Shown piece by piece: positions 25,801-38,300 of a stretch of DNA of 64,000 nt. Position numbers and translations under genes: made by a program. This DNA comes from Luscinia megarhynchos. Taxonomy: Eukaryota > Chordata > Aves > Passeriformes > Turdidae. Positions within the stretch are counted from its first letter, which is position 1, and every line of letters starts with the position of its first letter. The DNA lies in contig CM067588.1 of assembly GCA_034336665.1 (NCBI GenBank), positions 7,082,020 through 7,146,019 of the forward strand, written 5' to 3'. The notes beneath the pieces were generated by a model. The model saw only the letters and a program-made list of their open reading frames with translations. It did not search any database and had not been told where the DNA came from.

Positions 25801-28800
25801 TGCGTTTGCCTCTGGGTGTGCCACGGCCGGCCCACCCGTGGGTGAGGCGTGCAGAAAGCTTTCGCGTGTGCCTCTGGGTGTGCATACGCGCCGGCCTCAC
25901 CCGTGGGTGTAGGCGTGCAGAAAAGGGCCTGCGGTTGCCTCTGGGTGTGCGCCCGCGGCCGGCCCACCGTGGGTGAGGCGTGCAGAAGGGCCTCGCGTTT
26001 GCCTCTGGGTGTGCCGCCCGCGGCCCGGCCCACCCGTGGAGTGAAGCGTGCAGAACTGCTTTCGCGATTGCCTCTGGGTGTGTCGCCGCCGGCGGCCCTA
26101 CCCGATGGAGTGAAGCGTGCAGAAAAGGAGCCTCGCGAGTTACCTCTGGGTGTGCATACCCGGCGGCCTACCGTGGGTGAAGCGTGCAGAAGGGCCTCGC
26201 GGTTGCCTCTGGGTGTGCTGCCCGCGGCGGCCCTACCCGTTGGGTGAGCGTGCAGAAGGGCCTGCTGTTGCCTCTGGGTGCAGCCCGGCCGGTCTACCGA
26301 TGGGTGGGCGTGCAGAAGGGTTCGCGGTTAGTCTGGTGTGTGCGCCCGCGGCGGCCCACCCGTGGGTGGGGCGTGCAGAAGCTGTTTGCGTTGCCTCTGG
26401 GTGTGCCGCCACGGCCGGCCTACCCGTGGGTGGAAGTGCAGAAGGGGCCTGCGTTTGCCTCTGGGTGTGCGCCCGCGGCCGGCCTACCCGTGGGTGAAGC
26501 GTGCAGAAGGGTTTGCGTGGTGCCTCTGGGTGTGCCGCCCACGGCCGGCCCACCCGTGGAGTGGGCGTGCAGAACTGTTTCGCGTGTGTCTCTGGGTGTG
26601 CAGCCCGCGGCCGGCCCACCGGTGGGTGGGGCGTGCAGAAGGGCCTGCGGTTGCCTCTGGGTGTGCGCCACGGGCCGGCCTACCGTGGGTGAAGCGTGCA
26701 GAAGGGCCTCGCGGTTGCCTCTGGGTGTGCCGCCCGCGGCGGCCCACCGTGGGTGGGCGTGCAGAATTGTTTCGCGTGTGGCTCTGGGTGAGTAGCCACG
26801 GCGGCCTGCCTACCGTGGGTTGGGCGTGCAGAAAGGACTGCGGTTGCCTCTGGGTGTGCAGCCACGGCGGCCTACCCGGTGGGTGGAAGTGAAGAAGAGT
26901 TCTGCAGTTGCCTCTGGGTGTGCCGACCGGCGGCCCACCCGTGGGTGGGCGTGCAGAAGGGCCTGTGTTTGCCTCTGGGTGTGCCGCCACGGCCGGCCCA
27001 CCGGTGAGTAGGCGTGCAGAAAAGGGCCTGCGGTTGCCTCTGGGTGTGCGCCACGGCCGGCCTACCCGTGGGTGAAACGTGCAGAAGGGTTTGCGTGTGC
27101 CTCTGGGTGTGCAGCCACGGCCCGACCCACCGTTGGTGGGGCGTGCAAGAACTGTTTGCGTGTGCCTCTGGGTGTGCAGCCACGGCCGGCCCACCCGTGG
27201 GTGGGCGTGCAGAAGGGCCTGCGATTGCCTCTGGGTGTGCGCCACGGCCCGGCCTACCCGTGGAGTGAAGCGTGCAGAAGGGTCTCGCGTTGCCTCTGGG
27301 TGTGCGCGCGCCGGCCATACACCCGTGGGTGGGCGTGCAGAACGTGCCTGCGTGTGCCTCTGGGTGTGTGCCCGCGGCCGGCCTACCGTGGGTGGGCGTG
27401 CAGAAGAGACTCTGCGGGTTGCCTCTGGGTGTGCCGCCCGCGGCGGCCCACCCGTGGAGTGAGGCGTGCAGAAAGGGCCTCGCGGTTGTCCTCTGGGTGT
27501 GCGCTACGGCCGGCCCACCGATGGGTGGGCGTGCAGAAAGGATTTCGCAGTTTGCCTCTGGGTGTGCAGCAGCGACCCACCGATGGGTGGGCGTGCAGAA
27601 CTGTTTGCGTGTGCCTCTGGGTGTGCCGCCCGCGGCCGGCCCACCGTGGGTGGTGCAGAACGGCCTGCGTGTGGCTCTGGGTGTGCTGCCACGGCCGGCC
27701 TACCCGTGGGTGGGGCGTGCAGAAGGGTTTGCGTGTGCCTCTGGGTTGTGCAGCTACGGCCCACCCGTGGGTGGGCGTGCAGAACTGTTTCGTTAGGCTC
27801 TGGGTGGGCGCACGCGGCGGCCCTTCCGTGGGTGGGCGTGCAGAAGGCCCTACGTTTGCCTCTGGGTGTGACGCCCGGCCGGCCTACCCGTGGGTGGGGC
27901 GTGCAGAAGAGGTTTCGCGTGTGCCTCCTGGGTGAGTAGCCCACGGCGGCCTACCCGTGGGTAGGCGTGCAGAAGGTGTGCCTTTGCCTCTGGGTGTGCA
28001 TACGGCCGACCCACCCGTGGGTGAAGCGTGCAGAAGGGCCTGCGTTTGCCTCTGGGTGTGCATACGGCCTTCCACCGGGGTGGGGCGTGCAGAAAGGCCT
28101 GCGTTTGCCTCTGGGTGTGCATACGGCCGGCCTACCTGTGGGTGGGGCGTGCAGAAGGGTTTCGCGGTTGTCCCTGTTTGTGCCACCACGGCCAGCCCAC
28201 CCGTCGGTGGGGCGTGCAGAACTGTTTGCGTTCGGCTCTGGGTGTGCCGCCACGGCCGGCCTACCCGTGGGTGGGCGTGCAGAAGGGCCTACGGTTTGCC
28301 TCTGGGTGTGCTGCCGGCCGGCCTACCCGTGGGTGGGCGTGCAGAAGGGTTTGCGTGTGCCTCTGGGTGTGCCGCCACGGCCGGCCCACCCGTGGGTGGG
28401 CGTGCAGAACTGTTTGCGTGTGGCTCTGGGTGTGCCGCCACGGCCGGCCTACCCGTGGGTGGGCGTGCAGAAGGGCCTGCGCGTGTGGCTCTGGGTGTGC
28501 AGCTACGGCCGGCCTACCCGTGGGTGAGGCGTGCAGAAGAGCTTCTGCAGTTGCCTCTGGGATGTGCCGCCCGCGGCGGCCCACCGGTGGGTGAGGCGTG
28601 CAGAACGTTTGCGTGTGCCTCTGGGTGTGCCGCCCGCGGCCGGCCTACCAGTGGGTGGGCGTGCAGAACTGTTTGCGTGTGTCTCTGGGTGTGCCGTACG
28701 GCCGGCCTACCCGTGGTGAAGCTGCAGAAGGGTTTGCGTGTGCCTCTGGGTCTGCTGCCACGGCCGGCCTACCCGTGGGTGGGGCGTGCAGAAGGATTTG

Positions 28801-31420
28801 CGTGTTCCTCTGGGTGTGCGCCCACGGCCCGGCCCACCCGTGGGTGAGGCGTGCAGAACTGTTTGCGTGTGGCTCTGGGTGTGTAGCCACGGCTGGCCTA
28901 CCCGTGGGTGGGGCGTGAAGAAGAGCCTGCGTTTGCCTCTGGGTGTGCCGCCCGGCCGGCCTACCACGTGGGTGAGGGCGTGCAGAAGGGCCTGCGGTTG
29001 TCCCCTGGGTGTGCCGCTCGGCCAACCCACCCGTGGGTGGGGCGTGCAGAAGAGCCTGCGGTTGCCACTGGGTGTGTTGCCGCGGCCAGGCCATCAGTGG
29101 GTAAGAGCGTGTAGAAGGGCCTGCGATTGCCTCTGGGTGTGCCGCCCGGCCAACCCACCCGTGGGTGGGGCGTGCAGAAGGGCGTGGTTGCCTCTGGGTG
29201 TGCCTTACGGCCGGCCCACCGATGGGTGGGGCGTTTAGAAGGGCCTGCGGTTGTCCCTGGGTGTGACGCCACCGCCTACCCACCCGTGGTTGGGCGTGCA
29301 GAAGGGCCTGAAGTTTCCTCTGGGTTGACGCTAGCGACCAACCCGACCCATTGGGTGAGGCGTGCAGAACTGTTTGCGTGTGCCTCTGGGTGTGCCGACA
29401 CGGCCGGCCCACCCGTGGGTGGGCGTGCAGAACTGTTGGCGTGTGGCTCTGTGTGTGCTGCCACGGCCGGCCTACCCGTAGGTGGGCGTGCAGATGGGTT
29501 TCGCGTGTGCCTCTGGGTGTGCCGCCACGGCCAGCAGACCAGTGGGTGGGCGTGCAGAACTGTTTGCGTGTGGCTCTGGGTGTGTAGCCACGGCTGGCCT
29601 ACCCGTGGGAGGGCGTGCATAAGGGCCTGCGGTTGCCTCTGGGTGTGCCGCCACGGCCGGCCCACCCGTGGGTGGGCGTGCAGAAGGGCCTGCGTGTGCC
29701 TCTGGGTGTGCCGACCGCGGCCGATCCACCCGTGGGTGGGCGTGCAGAAGGAGCCTCGCGTTTGCCACTGGGTGTGCGCCACGGCCTTCCCACTGAGTGG
29801 GTGGGGCGTGCAGAAGAGCCTAATTTTCCTCTGGGTTGACGCTAGCGACCGAGCCATCCGTTGGTGGGCGTGCAGAACTGTTTGCGTTGGCTCTGGGTGT
29901 GCCGCCCGCGGCCGGCCCACCCGTGGGTGGGCGTGCAGAACTTGTTGCGTTAGGCTCTGGGTGTGCCGCCACGGCCAGCCTACCCGTGGGTGGGCGTGCA
30001 GAAGGGCCTGCGGTTGCCTCTGGGTGTGCCGCCACGGCCGGCCCACCCGTGGGTGGGCGTGCAGAACTGTTTGCGTGTGGCTCTGGGTATGTAGCCACGG
30101 CCGGCCTACCCGTGGGTGGGCCTGCAGAAGGGCCTGCGGTTGCCTCTGGGTGTGCCGCCGCGGCCGTCCTACCCGTGGGTGGGCGTGCAGAACTGTTTGC
30201 GTGTGTCTCTGGGTGTGCTGCCGCGGCCGGCCCACCCGTGGGTGAGGCGTGCAGAAAAGGCCCTGCGATTGCCTCTGGGTGTGCCGCCCACGGCCCGGCC
30301 TACCCGTGGGTGGGTGTGCAGAAGGGCCTGCGGTTGCCTCTGGGTGTGCCGCCACGGCCAACCCACCCGTGGGTGGGCGTGCAGAAGGGCCTGCGGTTGC
30401 CTCTGGGTGTGCCGCCACGGCCAACCCACCCGTGAGTGGGCGTGCAAAAGGGCCTGCGTTTGCCTCTGGTTGTGCTGCCACGGCAAACCCACCCGGGGGT
30501 GGGTGTGCAGAAGGGCCTGCGGTTGCCTCTGGGTGTGCAGCCACGGCCGGTCTACCGGTGGGTGGGCGTGCAGAAGGGTTTGCTGTAGTCCCTGTGTGTG
30601 CCGACACGGCCGGCCTACCCGTGGGTGGGCGCGCAGAACTGTTTGCATTCGGCTCTGGGTGTGCCGCCCGCGGCCCGGCCTACCCGTGGGTGGGCGTGCA
30701 GAAGGGCCTCGCGGTTGCCTCTGGGTGTGCGCGCCCGGCAGGTCTACCCGTGGGTGGGGCGTGCAGAAGGGTTTCGCGTGTGCCTCTGGGTGTGCGCCCG
30801 GCCGGCCCACCCGAGGGTGGGCGTGCAGAACTGTTGCGTGTGGCTCTGGGTGAGTAGCCACGGCCGGCCTACCCACGTGGGTTGGCGTGCAGAAGGAGTT
30901 TGCGGTTGCCTCTGGATAGTGGCGCTACAGCGGCCTACCCGTGGGTGGGGCGTGCAGAAGAGCCTGCAATTGCCTCTAGATGTGCCGACCGGCCGACCTT
31001 CCGTGGGTGGGGCGTGCAGAAGGGCCTGTGTTTGCCTCTGGGTGTGCCGCCAGCGCCTTCCCACCGAGGGGTGGGGCGTGCAGAAGAGCCTGAAGTTTCC
31101 TCTGGGTTGGCGCAGCGACAGACCCACCCGTTGGTGGGCGTGCAGAACTGTTTGCGTGTGCCTCTGGGTGTGCAGCCCGACGGCCCGGCCCACCCGTGGG
31201 TGGGCGTGCAGAACTGTTTGCGTGTGCCTCTGGGTGTGCACGCCCACGGCCGGCCTACCACGTGGGTGAAGCGTGCAGAAGGGCCTCGCGATTGCCTCTG
31301 GGTGTGCGCCACGGCCGGCCTACCTGTGGGTGGGCGTGCAGAAGGGCCTGCGGTTGCCTCTGGGTGTGCATACGGCCGGCCTACCCGTGGGTGGGGCGTG
31401 CAGAAGAGGCCTGCGATTGC
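19840..31420. other. Indel-rich satellite zone 3 (largest)
   Basis: Most units here are 60 to 68 bp instead of 63; for instance, GCAGAA sites at 25,982 and 26,050 are 68 bp apart. CCTCGCGG, GCCCGCGGCC, GGTGAAGCG, GTGTGCATACGG and CCGTGGG recur dozens of times. Clean islands persist at about 21,400-21,690, 28,230-28,480 and 29,390-30,240. No foreign sequence is inserted; the changes are small indels and linked substitutions in ordinary satellite units. Confidence 0.7.
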
Positions 31421-32349
31421 CTCTGGGTGTGCCGCCACGGCCGGCCTACCCGTGGGTGGGCGTGCAGAAGGGTTTGCGTGTGCCTCTGGGTGTGCCGCCA
31501 CGGCCGGCCCACCCGTGGGTGGGCGTGCAGAACTGTTTGCGTGTGGCTCTGGGTGTGTAGCCACGGCTGGCCTACCCGTGGGTGGGCGTGCAGAAGGGCC
31601 TGCGTTTGCCTCTGGGTGTGCCGCCACGGCCGGCCTACCCGTGGGTGGGCGTGCAGAAGGGCCTGCGGTTGCCTCTGGGTGTGCCGCCACGGCCAACCCA
31701 CCCGTGGGTGGGCGTGCAGAAGGGCCTGCGGTTGCCACTGGGTGTGTTGCCACGGCCAGGCCATCAGTGGGTGGGCGTGTAGAAGGGCCTGCGATTGCCT
31801 CTGGGTGTGCCGCCACGGCCAACCCACCCGTGGGTGGGCGTGCAGAAGGGCGTGTGGTTGCCTCTGGGTGTGCCGCCACGGCCGGCCCACCCGTGGGTGG
31901 GCGTGTAGAAGGGCCTGCGGTTGTCCCTGGGTGCGCCGCCACGGCCGGCCCACCCGTGGGTGGGCGTGCAGAAGGGCCTGAAGTATCCTCTGGGTGTGCC
32001 GCCACGGCCGGCCCACCCGTGGGTGGGCTTTCAGAACTGTTTGCGTGTGGCTCTGGGTGTGCTGCCACGGCCGGCCTACCCGTGGGTGGGCGTGCAGAAG
32101 GGTTTGCGTGTGCCTCTGGGTGTGCAGCCACGGCCGGCCCACCCGTGGGTGGGCGTGCAGAACTGTTTGCGTTCGGCTCTGGGTGTGCCGCCACGGCCGG
32201 CCTACCCGTGGGTGGGCGTGCAGAAGGCCCTGCGTTTGCCTCTGGGTGTGCCGCCACGGCCTTCCCACCCGGGGGTGGGCGTGCAGAAAGGCCTGCGTTT
32301 GCCTCTGGGTGTGCCGCCACGGCCGGCCCACCCGTGGGTGGGCGTGCAG

Positions 32350-35300
32350 AAGGGTTTCGCGGTTGTCCCTCTTTGTGCGCCACGGCCAGCCCACCCGTCG
32401 GTGGGGCGTGCAGAACTGTTCGCGTTAGGCTCTGGGTGTGCCTTACACGGCCGGCATACCCGTGGGTGAAGCGTGCAGAAGGGCCTCACGGTTGCCTCTG
32501 GGTGTGCCGCCACGGCCGGCCTACCCGTGGGTGGGGCGTGCAGAAGGGTTAGCGTGTGCCTCTCGATTGTGCCCGCCACGGCCGGCCCACCCGTGGGTGG
32601 GCGTGCAGAACTGTTTGCGTGTGGCTCTGGGTGTGCCGCCCGCGGCCGACCTACCGATGGGTGGGCGTGCAGAACTGTTTGCGCGTGTGTCTCTGGATGT
32701 GCATACGGCCGGCCCACCCGTGGGTGAAGCGTGCAGAAGAGCCTGCAATTGCCTCTGTGTGTGCCGCCACGGCCAGCAGACCAGTGGGTGGGCGTGCAGA
32801 ACTGTTTCGCGTGTCTCTGGGTGTGCCGCCCGCGGCGGCCTACGGTGGGTGAAGCGTGCAGAAGGGTTTCGCGGTTGTCCCTGTATTGTGCACGCCACGG
32901 CCCGACCCACCCGTGGGTGGGCGTGCAGAACTGTTTGCGTTAGGCTCTGGGTGTGCCGCCCACGGCCGGCCTACCGATGGGTGGGGCGTGCAGAAGGGCC
33001 TCGCGGTTGCCTCTGGGTAGTGGCGCCCACGCCGGCCTACCCGTGGGTGGGCGTGCAGAAGGGTTTCGCGGTTGTCCCTGTGTGTGCCGCCCACGGCCGG
33101 CCCACCCGTGGGTGGGCGTGCAGAACTGTTGCGTTAGGCTCTGAATGTGCCGCCACGGCTGGCCCACCCGTGGTTAGGCGTGCAGAAGAGCCAACGGTTG
33201 ACTCTGGGTGTGCACGCCCGCGGCCAACCCACCCGTGGGTGAGGCGTGCAGAAGAGCCTGCGGTTGCCACTGGGTGTGTTGCCACGGCCAGGCCATCAGT
33301 GGGTAGGCGTTTAGAAGGGCCTGCGATTGCCTCTGGATGTGCGCCACGGCCAACCCACCCGTGGGTGGGGCGTGCAGAAGCGTGTGGTTGCCTCTGGGTG
33401 TGCCCGATACGGCCCGGCCCACCCGTGGGTGAAGGCGTGTAGAAGAGCCTGCGGTTGTCCCTGGAGTGCGCCCATACGGCCGGCCCACCCGTGGGTGGGG
33501 CGTGCAGAAAAAGGCCTGAAGTATCCTCTGGGTGTGCCGCCACGGCCGGCCCACCCGTGGAGTGGGCTTTCAGAACTGTTTGCGTGTGGCTCTGGGTGTG
33601 CTGCCGCGGCCGGCCTACCCGTGGGTGAAGGCGTGCAGATGGGTTTCGCGTGTGCCTCTGGGTGTGCAGCCACGGCCGGCCCACCCGTGGGTGGGGCGTG
33701 CAGAACTGTTCGCGTTAGGCTCTGGGTGTGCCGCCCACGGCCGACCTTCCGTGGGTGAAGCGTGCAGAAGGCCCTGCGTTTGCCTCTGGGTGTGCATACG
33801 GCCTTCCCACCCGGGGGTGGGGCGTGCAGAAAAGGCCTGCGTTTGCCTCTGGGTGTGCGCCCACGGCCCGGCCCACCCGGTGGGTAGGCGTGCAGAAGGG
33901 TTTGCGGTTGTCCCTCTTTGTGCCGCCACGGCCAGCCCACCCGTCGGTGGGGCGTGCAGAACTGTTTGCGTTCGGCTCTGGGTGTGCCGCCCACGGCCGG
34001 CATACCCGTGGGTGGGCGTGCAGAAGGGCCTACGGTTGCCTCTGGGTGTGCCGCCCGCGGCCGGCCACTACCGATGGGTAGGCGTGCAGAAGGGTTAGCG
34101 TGTGCCTCTCGGTGTGCCGCCGCGGCCCGGCCCACCGTGGGTGGGCGTGCAGAACTGTTTGCGTGTGGCTCTGGGTGTGCCGCCCACGGCCGGCCTACCC
34201 GTGGGTGGGGCGTGCAAGAACTGTTCGTGTGTCTCTGGATGTGCCGCCACGGCCGGCCCACCCGTGGGTGGGGCGTGCAGAAGAACCTGCAATTGCCTCT
34301 GTGTGTGCACGCCCACGGCCAGCAGACCAGTGGGTGGGGCGTGCAGAACTGTTTGCGTGTGTCTCCTGGGTGTGCCGCCACGGCCGGCCTACCGGTGGGT
34401 GGGGCGTGCAGAAGGGTTTCGCGGTTGTCCCTGTGTATTGTGCATACGGCCGGCCCACCCGTGGGTGGCGTGCAGAACTGTTTGCGTTAGGCTCTGGGTG
34501 TGCCGCCACGGCCGGCCTACCCGTGGGTGAAGCGTGCAGAAGGGCCTCGCGGTTGCCTCTGGGTAGTGGCGCCCGCCCGGCCTACCGTGGGTGAAGCGTG
34601 CAGAAGGGTTTCGCGGTTGTCCCTGTGTGTGCGCATACGGCCGGCCCACCACGTGGGTGAAGCGTGCAGAAACTGTTGCGTTAGGCTCTGAATGTGCCGC
34701 CACGGCTAGCCCACCCGTGGTTGAGGCGTGCAGAAGGGAGCCAGCGGTTGACTCTGGGTGTGCCTTACGGCCGGCCCACCCGTGGGTGAGCGTGCAGAAC
34801 TGTTTGCTTGTGGCTCTGGGTGTGTAGCCCACGGCCGGCCCACCCGTGGGTGGGCGTGCAGAACTGTTTGCGTTCGGCTCTGAATGTGCCGCCCACGGCT
34901 GGCCCACCACGTGGTTGAGAGTGCAGAAGAGGCCTGCGGTTGACTCTGGGTGTGCCGCCACGGCCGGCCCACCCGTGGGTGGCGTGCAGAACTGTTTGCT
35001 TGTGGCTCTGGGTGTGCCGCCCACGGCCGGCCTACCAGTGGGTGGGCGTGCAGAAGGGTTTTCCTGTGCCTCTGTGTGTGCCGCCACGGCCGGCAGACCA
35101 GTGGGTGGGCGTGCAGAACTGTTTGCGTGTGGCTCTGGGTGTGCGCCCACGCGGCGGCCCACCCGTTGGTGGGTGTGCTGAAGGCAATGCGGTTGCCTCT
35201 GGGTGTGCAGCCACGGCCGGCCTACCCGTGGGTGGGGCGTGCAGAAGAGCCTCGCGGTTACCTCTGGGTGTGCCGCCCGCGGCCAGCCCACCCGTGGGTG

Positions 35301-38300
35301 GGGCGTGAAGAACTGTTTGCGTGTACCTCTGGATGTGCATACACGGCCGGCCCACCCGTGGGTAGAGGGCGTGAAAAAGAGCCTGCGGTTGCCTCTGTGT
35401 GTGCCGCCACAGCCGGCCTACTCGAGGTTTGGCGTGCAGAAGGGTTTCGCGGTTGCCTCTGGGTAGTGAGGGCGACGGCTGGCCCACCACGTTGGTGGTC
35501 GTGCAGAAGGTCCTGCAATTGCCTCTGGGTGTGCCATGCGTCCGGCCCACCCGTGGGTGGGCGTGCAGAAGGGCCTGCGTTTGCCTCTGGGTCTGCCATA
35601 CAGCCTTTCCACCCGGGGGTGGGGCGTGCAGAAAGAGCCTGCGGTTGCCTCTGGGTGTGCCACCACGGCCGGCCTACCCGGTGGGTGAAGCGTGCAGAAG
35701 GGTTTGAGGTTGTCCCTGTGTCTGCCGCCACGGCTGGCCCACCCGTGGGTGGGCGTGCAGAATTGTTTGCGTTCGGCTCTGGGTGTGTAGCCACGGCCGG
35801 CCTACCGCGTGGGTGGGGGCGTGCAGAAGGGCCTGCGGCTGCCTCTGGGTCTGCGCCACGGCCGGCTCCTACCCGTGGGTGGGGCGTGCAGAAGAGCCTG
35901 CGGCTGCCTCTGGGTGTGCTGCCACGGCCGGCCCACCCGTGGGTGAGGCGTGCAGAACTGTTTGCGTGTGGCTCTGGGTGAGTAGCCACGGCCGGCCTAC
36001 CGTGGGTGGGGCGTGCAGAAGAGCCTGCGGTTGCCTCTGGGTGTGTCGCCCACGGCCGGCCTTCCGATGGGTGGGGCGTGCAGAAGGGTTTCGCGTGTGC
36101 CTCTGGGTGTGCCGCCCGCGGCCGGCCCACCCGTGGGTGTACGTGAAGAACTGTTTGCGTGTGGCTCTGGGTGTGTAGCCACGGCCGGCCTACCCGTGGG
36201 TGGGCGTGCAGAAGGGCCTGCGGTTGCCTCTGGGTGTGCCGTTAGGGCCAACCAACCCGTCGGTGGGCGTGCAGAACTGTTTGCGTGTGTCTCTGGGTGT
36301 GCCGCTACGGCCGGCCCACCCGTGGGTGGGCGTGCAGAAGGGCCTGCAATTGCCTCTGGGTGTGCCGCCACGGCCGGCCCACCCGTGGGTGGGCGTGCAG
36401 AAGGGCCTGCGTTTGCCTATGGGTGTGCCGCCGCGGCCGGCCTACCCGTGGGTGAAGCGTGCAGAAGGGCCTCGCGGTTGCCTCTGGGTGTGCCGCCCGC
36501 GGCTGGCCTACCGTGGGTGGGCCTGCAGAAGAAGATTCGTGTGCCTCTGGGTGTGCCGCCGCGGCCGGCCCACCCGTGGGTGGGCGTGCAGAACTGTTTG
36601 CGTGTGGCTCTGGGTGTGTAGCCACGGCTGGCCTACCCGTGGGTGGGCGTGCAGAAGGGCCTGCCGTTGCCTCTGGGTGTGCCGCCACGGCGGGCCCACC
36701 CGTGGGTGGGCGTGCAGAAGGGTTTGCGTGTGCCTCTGGGTGTGCCGCCACGGCCGGCAGACCAGTGGGTGGGCGTGCAGAACTCTTTGCGTGTGGCTCT
36801 GGGTGTGTAGCCACGGCCGGCCTACCGTGGGTGGGTGTGCAGCAGGGTTTGCGCTTGTCTCTGGGTGTGCCGCCACGGGCGGACTACCCGTGGGTGGGCG
36901 TGCAGAAGGGCCTGCGGTTGCCCCTGGGTGTGCCGCCACGGTTGGCCCACCCGTGGGTGGGCGTGCAGAAGGGCCTGCGGGTGCCTCTGGGTGTGCCGCC
37001 ACGGCCGGCCTACCCGTGTGTGAAGTGCAGAAGGGCCTGCGGTTGCCTCTGGGTGTGCATACGGCCGACCCACCGTGGGTGAGGGCGTGCAGAAGCGGAC
37101 CTGCGGTTGCCACTGGGGAATGCGGCCACGGCGGCCCACCCGTGGGTGGGCGTGCTGAAGGGCCTGTGTGTGGCTCTGTGTGTGCCGCCACGGCCGGCCC
37201 ACCCGTGGGTGGGCGTGCAGAGGGCCCTGCGGTTGCCTCTGGGTGTGCCGCCACAACCGGCCTACCCGTGGGTGGGCGTGCAGAAGGGCCTACGTTTGCC
37301 TCTGGGTGTGCCGCCACGGTTGGCCCAGCTGTAGTTGGGCGTGCAGAATAGCCCTCTGCGGTTTCCTGTGGCTGTGCCGCCCACGGCCGGCCTACCCATG
37401 GGTGAAGGCGTGCAGAAGGGTTTGCGGTTGTCTCTGTCTGTGCGCCACGGCCGGCCCACCAGTGGGTGGGGCGTGCAGAACTGTTTGCGTGAGGCTCTGG
37501 GTGTGTAGCCCGCGGCGGGCCTACCCGTGGGTGGCGTGCAGAACCGCCTGCGGTTGCCTCTGGGTGTGCCGCCCACGGCCCGGCCTGCCCGTGGATGAGG
37601 CGTGCAGAAGGGGTTTGCGTGTGCCTCTGGGTGTGCACGCCCGGCGACCCACCCGGTGGGTGGGGCGTGCAGAACTATTTGCGTGTTGCTCTGGGTGAGT
37701 AGCCACGGCCGGCCTACCCGTGGGTGGGGCGTGCAGAAGGGTTCTGCGATTTGCCTCTGGGTAGTGGCGCTACGGCTGGCCTACCCGTGGGTGGGGCGTG
37801 CAGAAAGAGGCCTGCAATTGCCTCTGGGTGTGCGCCCACGGCCTTACCACCGATGGGTGAAGGCGTGCAGAAAGGGCCTGCAATTGCCTCTGGGTGTGCC
37901 GCCCACGGCCTTCCCACCGGGGGTAGGCGTGCAGAAAGGAGTTTGCGGTTGCCTCTGGGTGTGCCGCCCGCGGCAGAGCCCACCCGGTGGGTGGGCGTGC
38001 AGAAAATGTTTCGCGTGTGGCTCTGGGTGTGTAGCCACGGCTGGCCTATCCGTGGTTAGGCGTGCAGAAGGGTTTGCGTGTGCCTCTGGGTGTGCCGCGG
38101 CGGCCCACCCGTGGGCGGCGTGCAGAACTGTTTGCGTGTGGCTTTGGGTGAGTAGCCCGGCCGACCTACCGATGGGTTGAGGCGTGCAGAAGGGTTTGAG
38201 GTTGCCTCTGGGTAGTGGCAGCCATGGCGGCCTACCCGTGGGTGAGGGCGTGCAGAAGGGCCTGAAATTTCCTCTGGGTTGGCATAGCGACCAACCCACC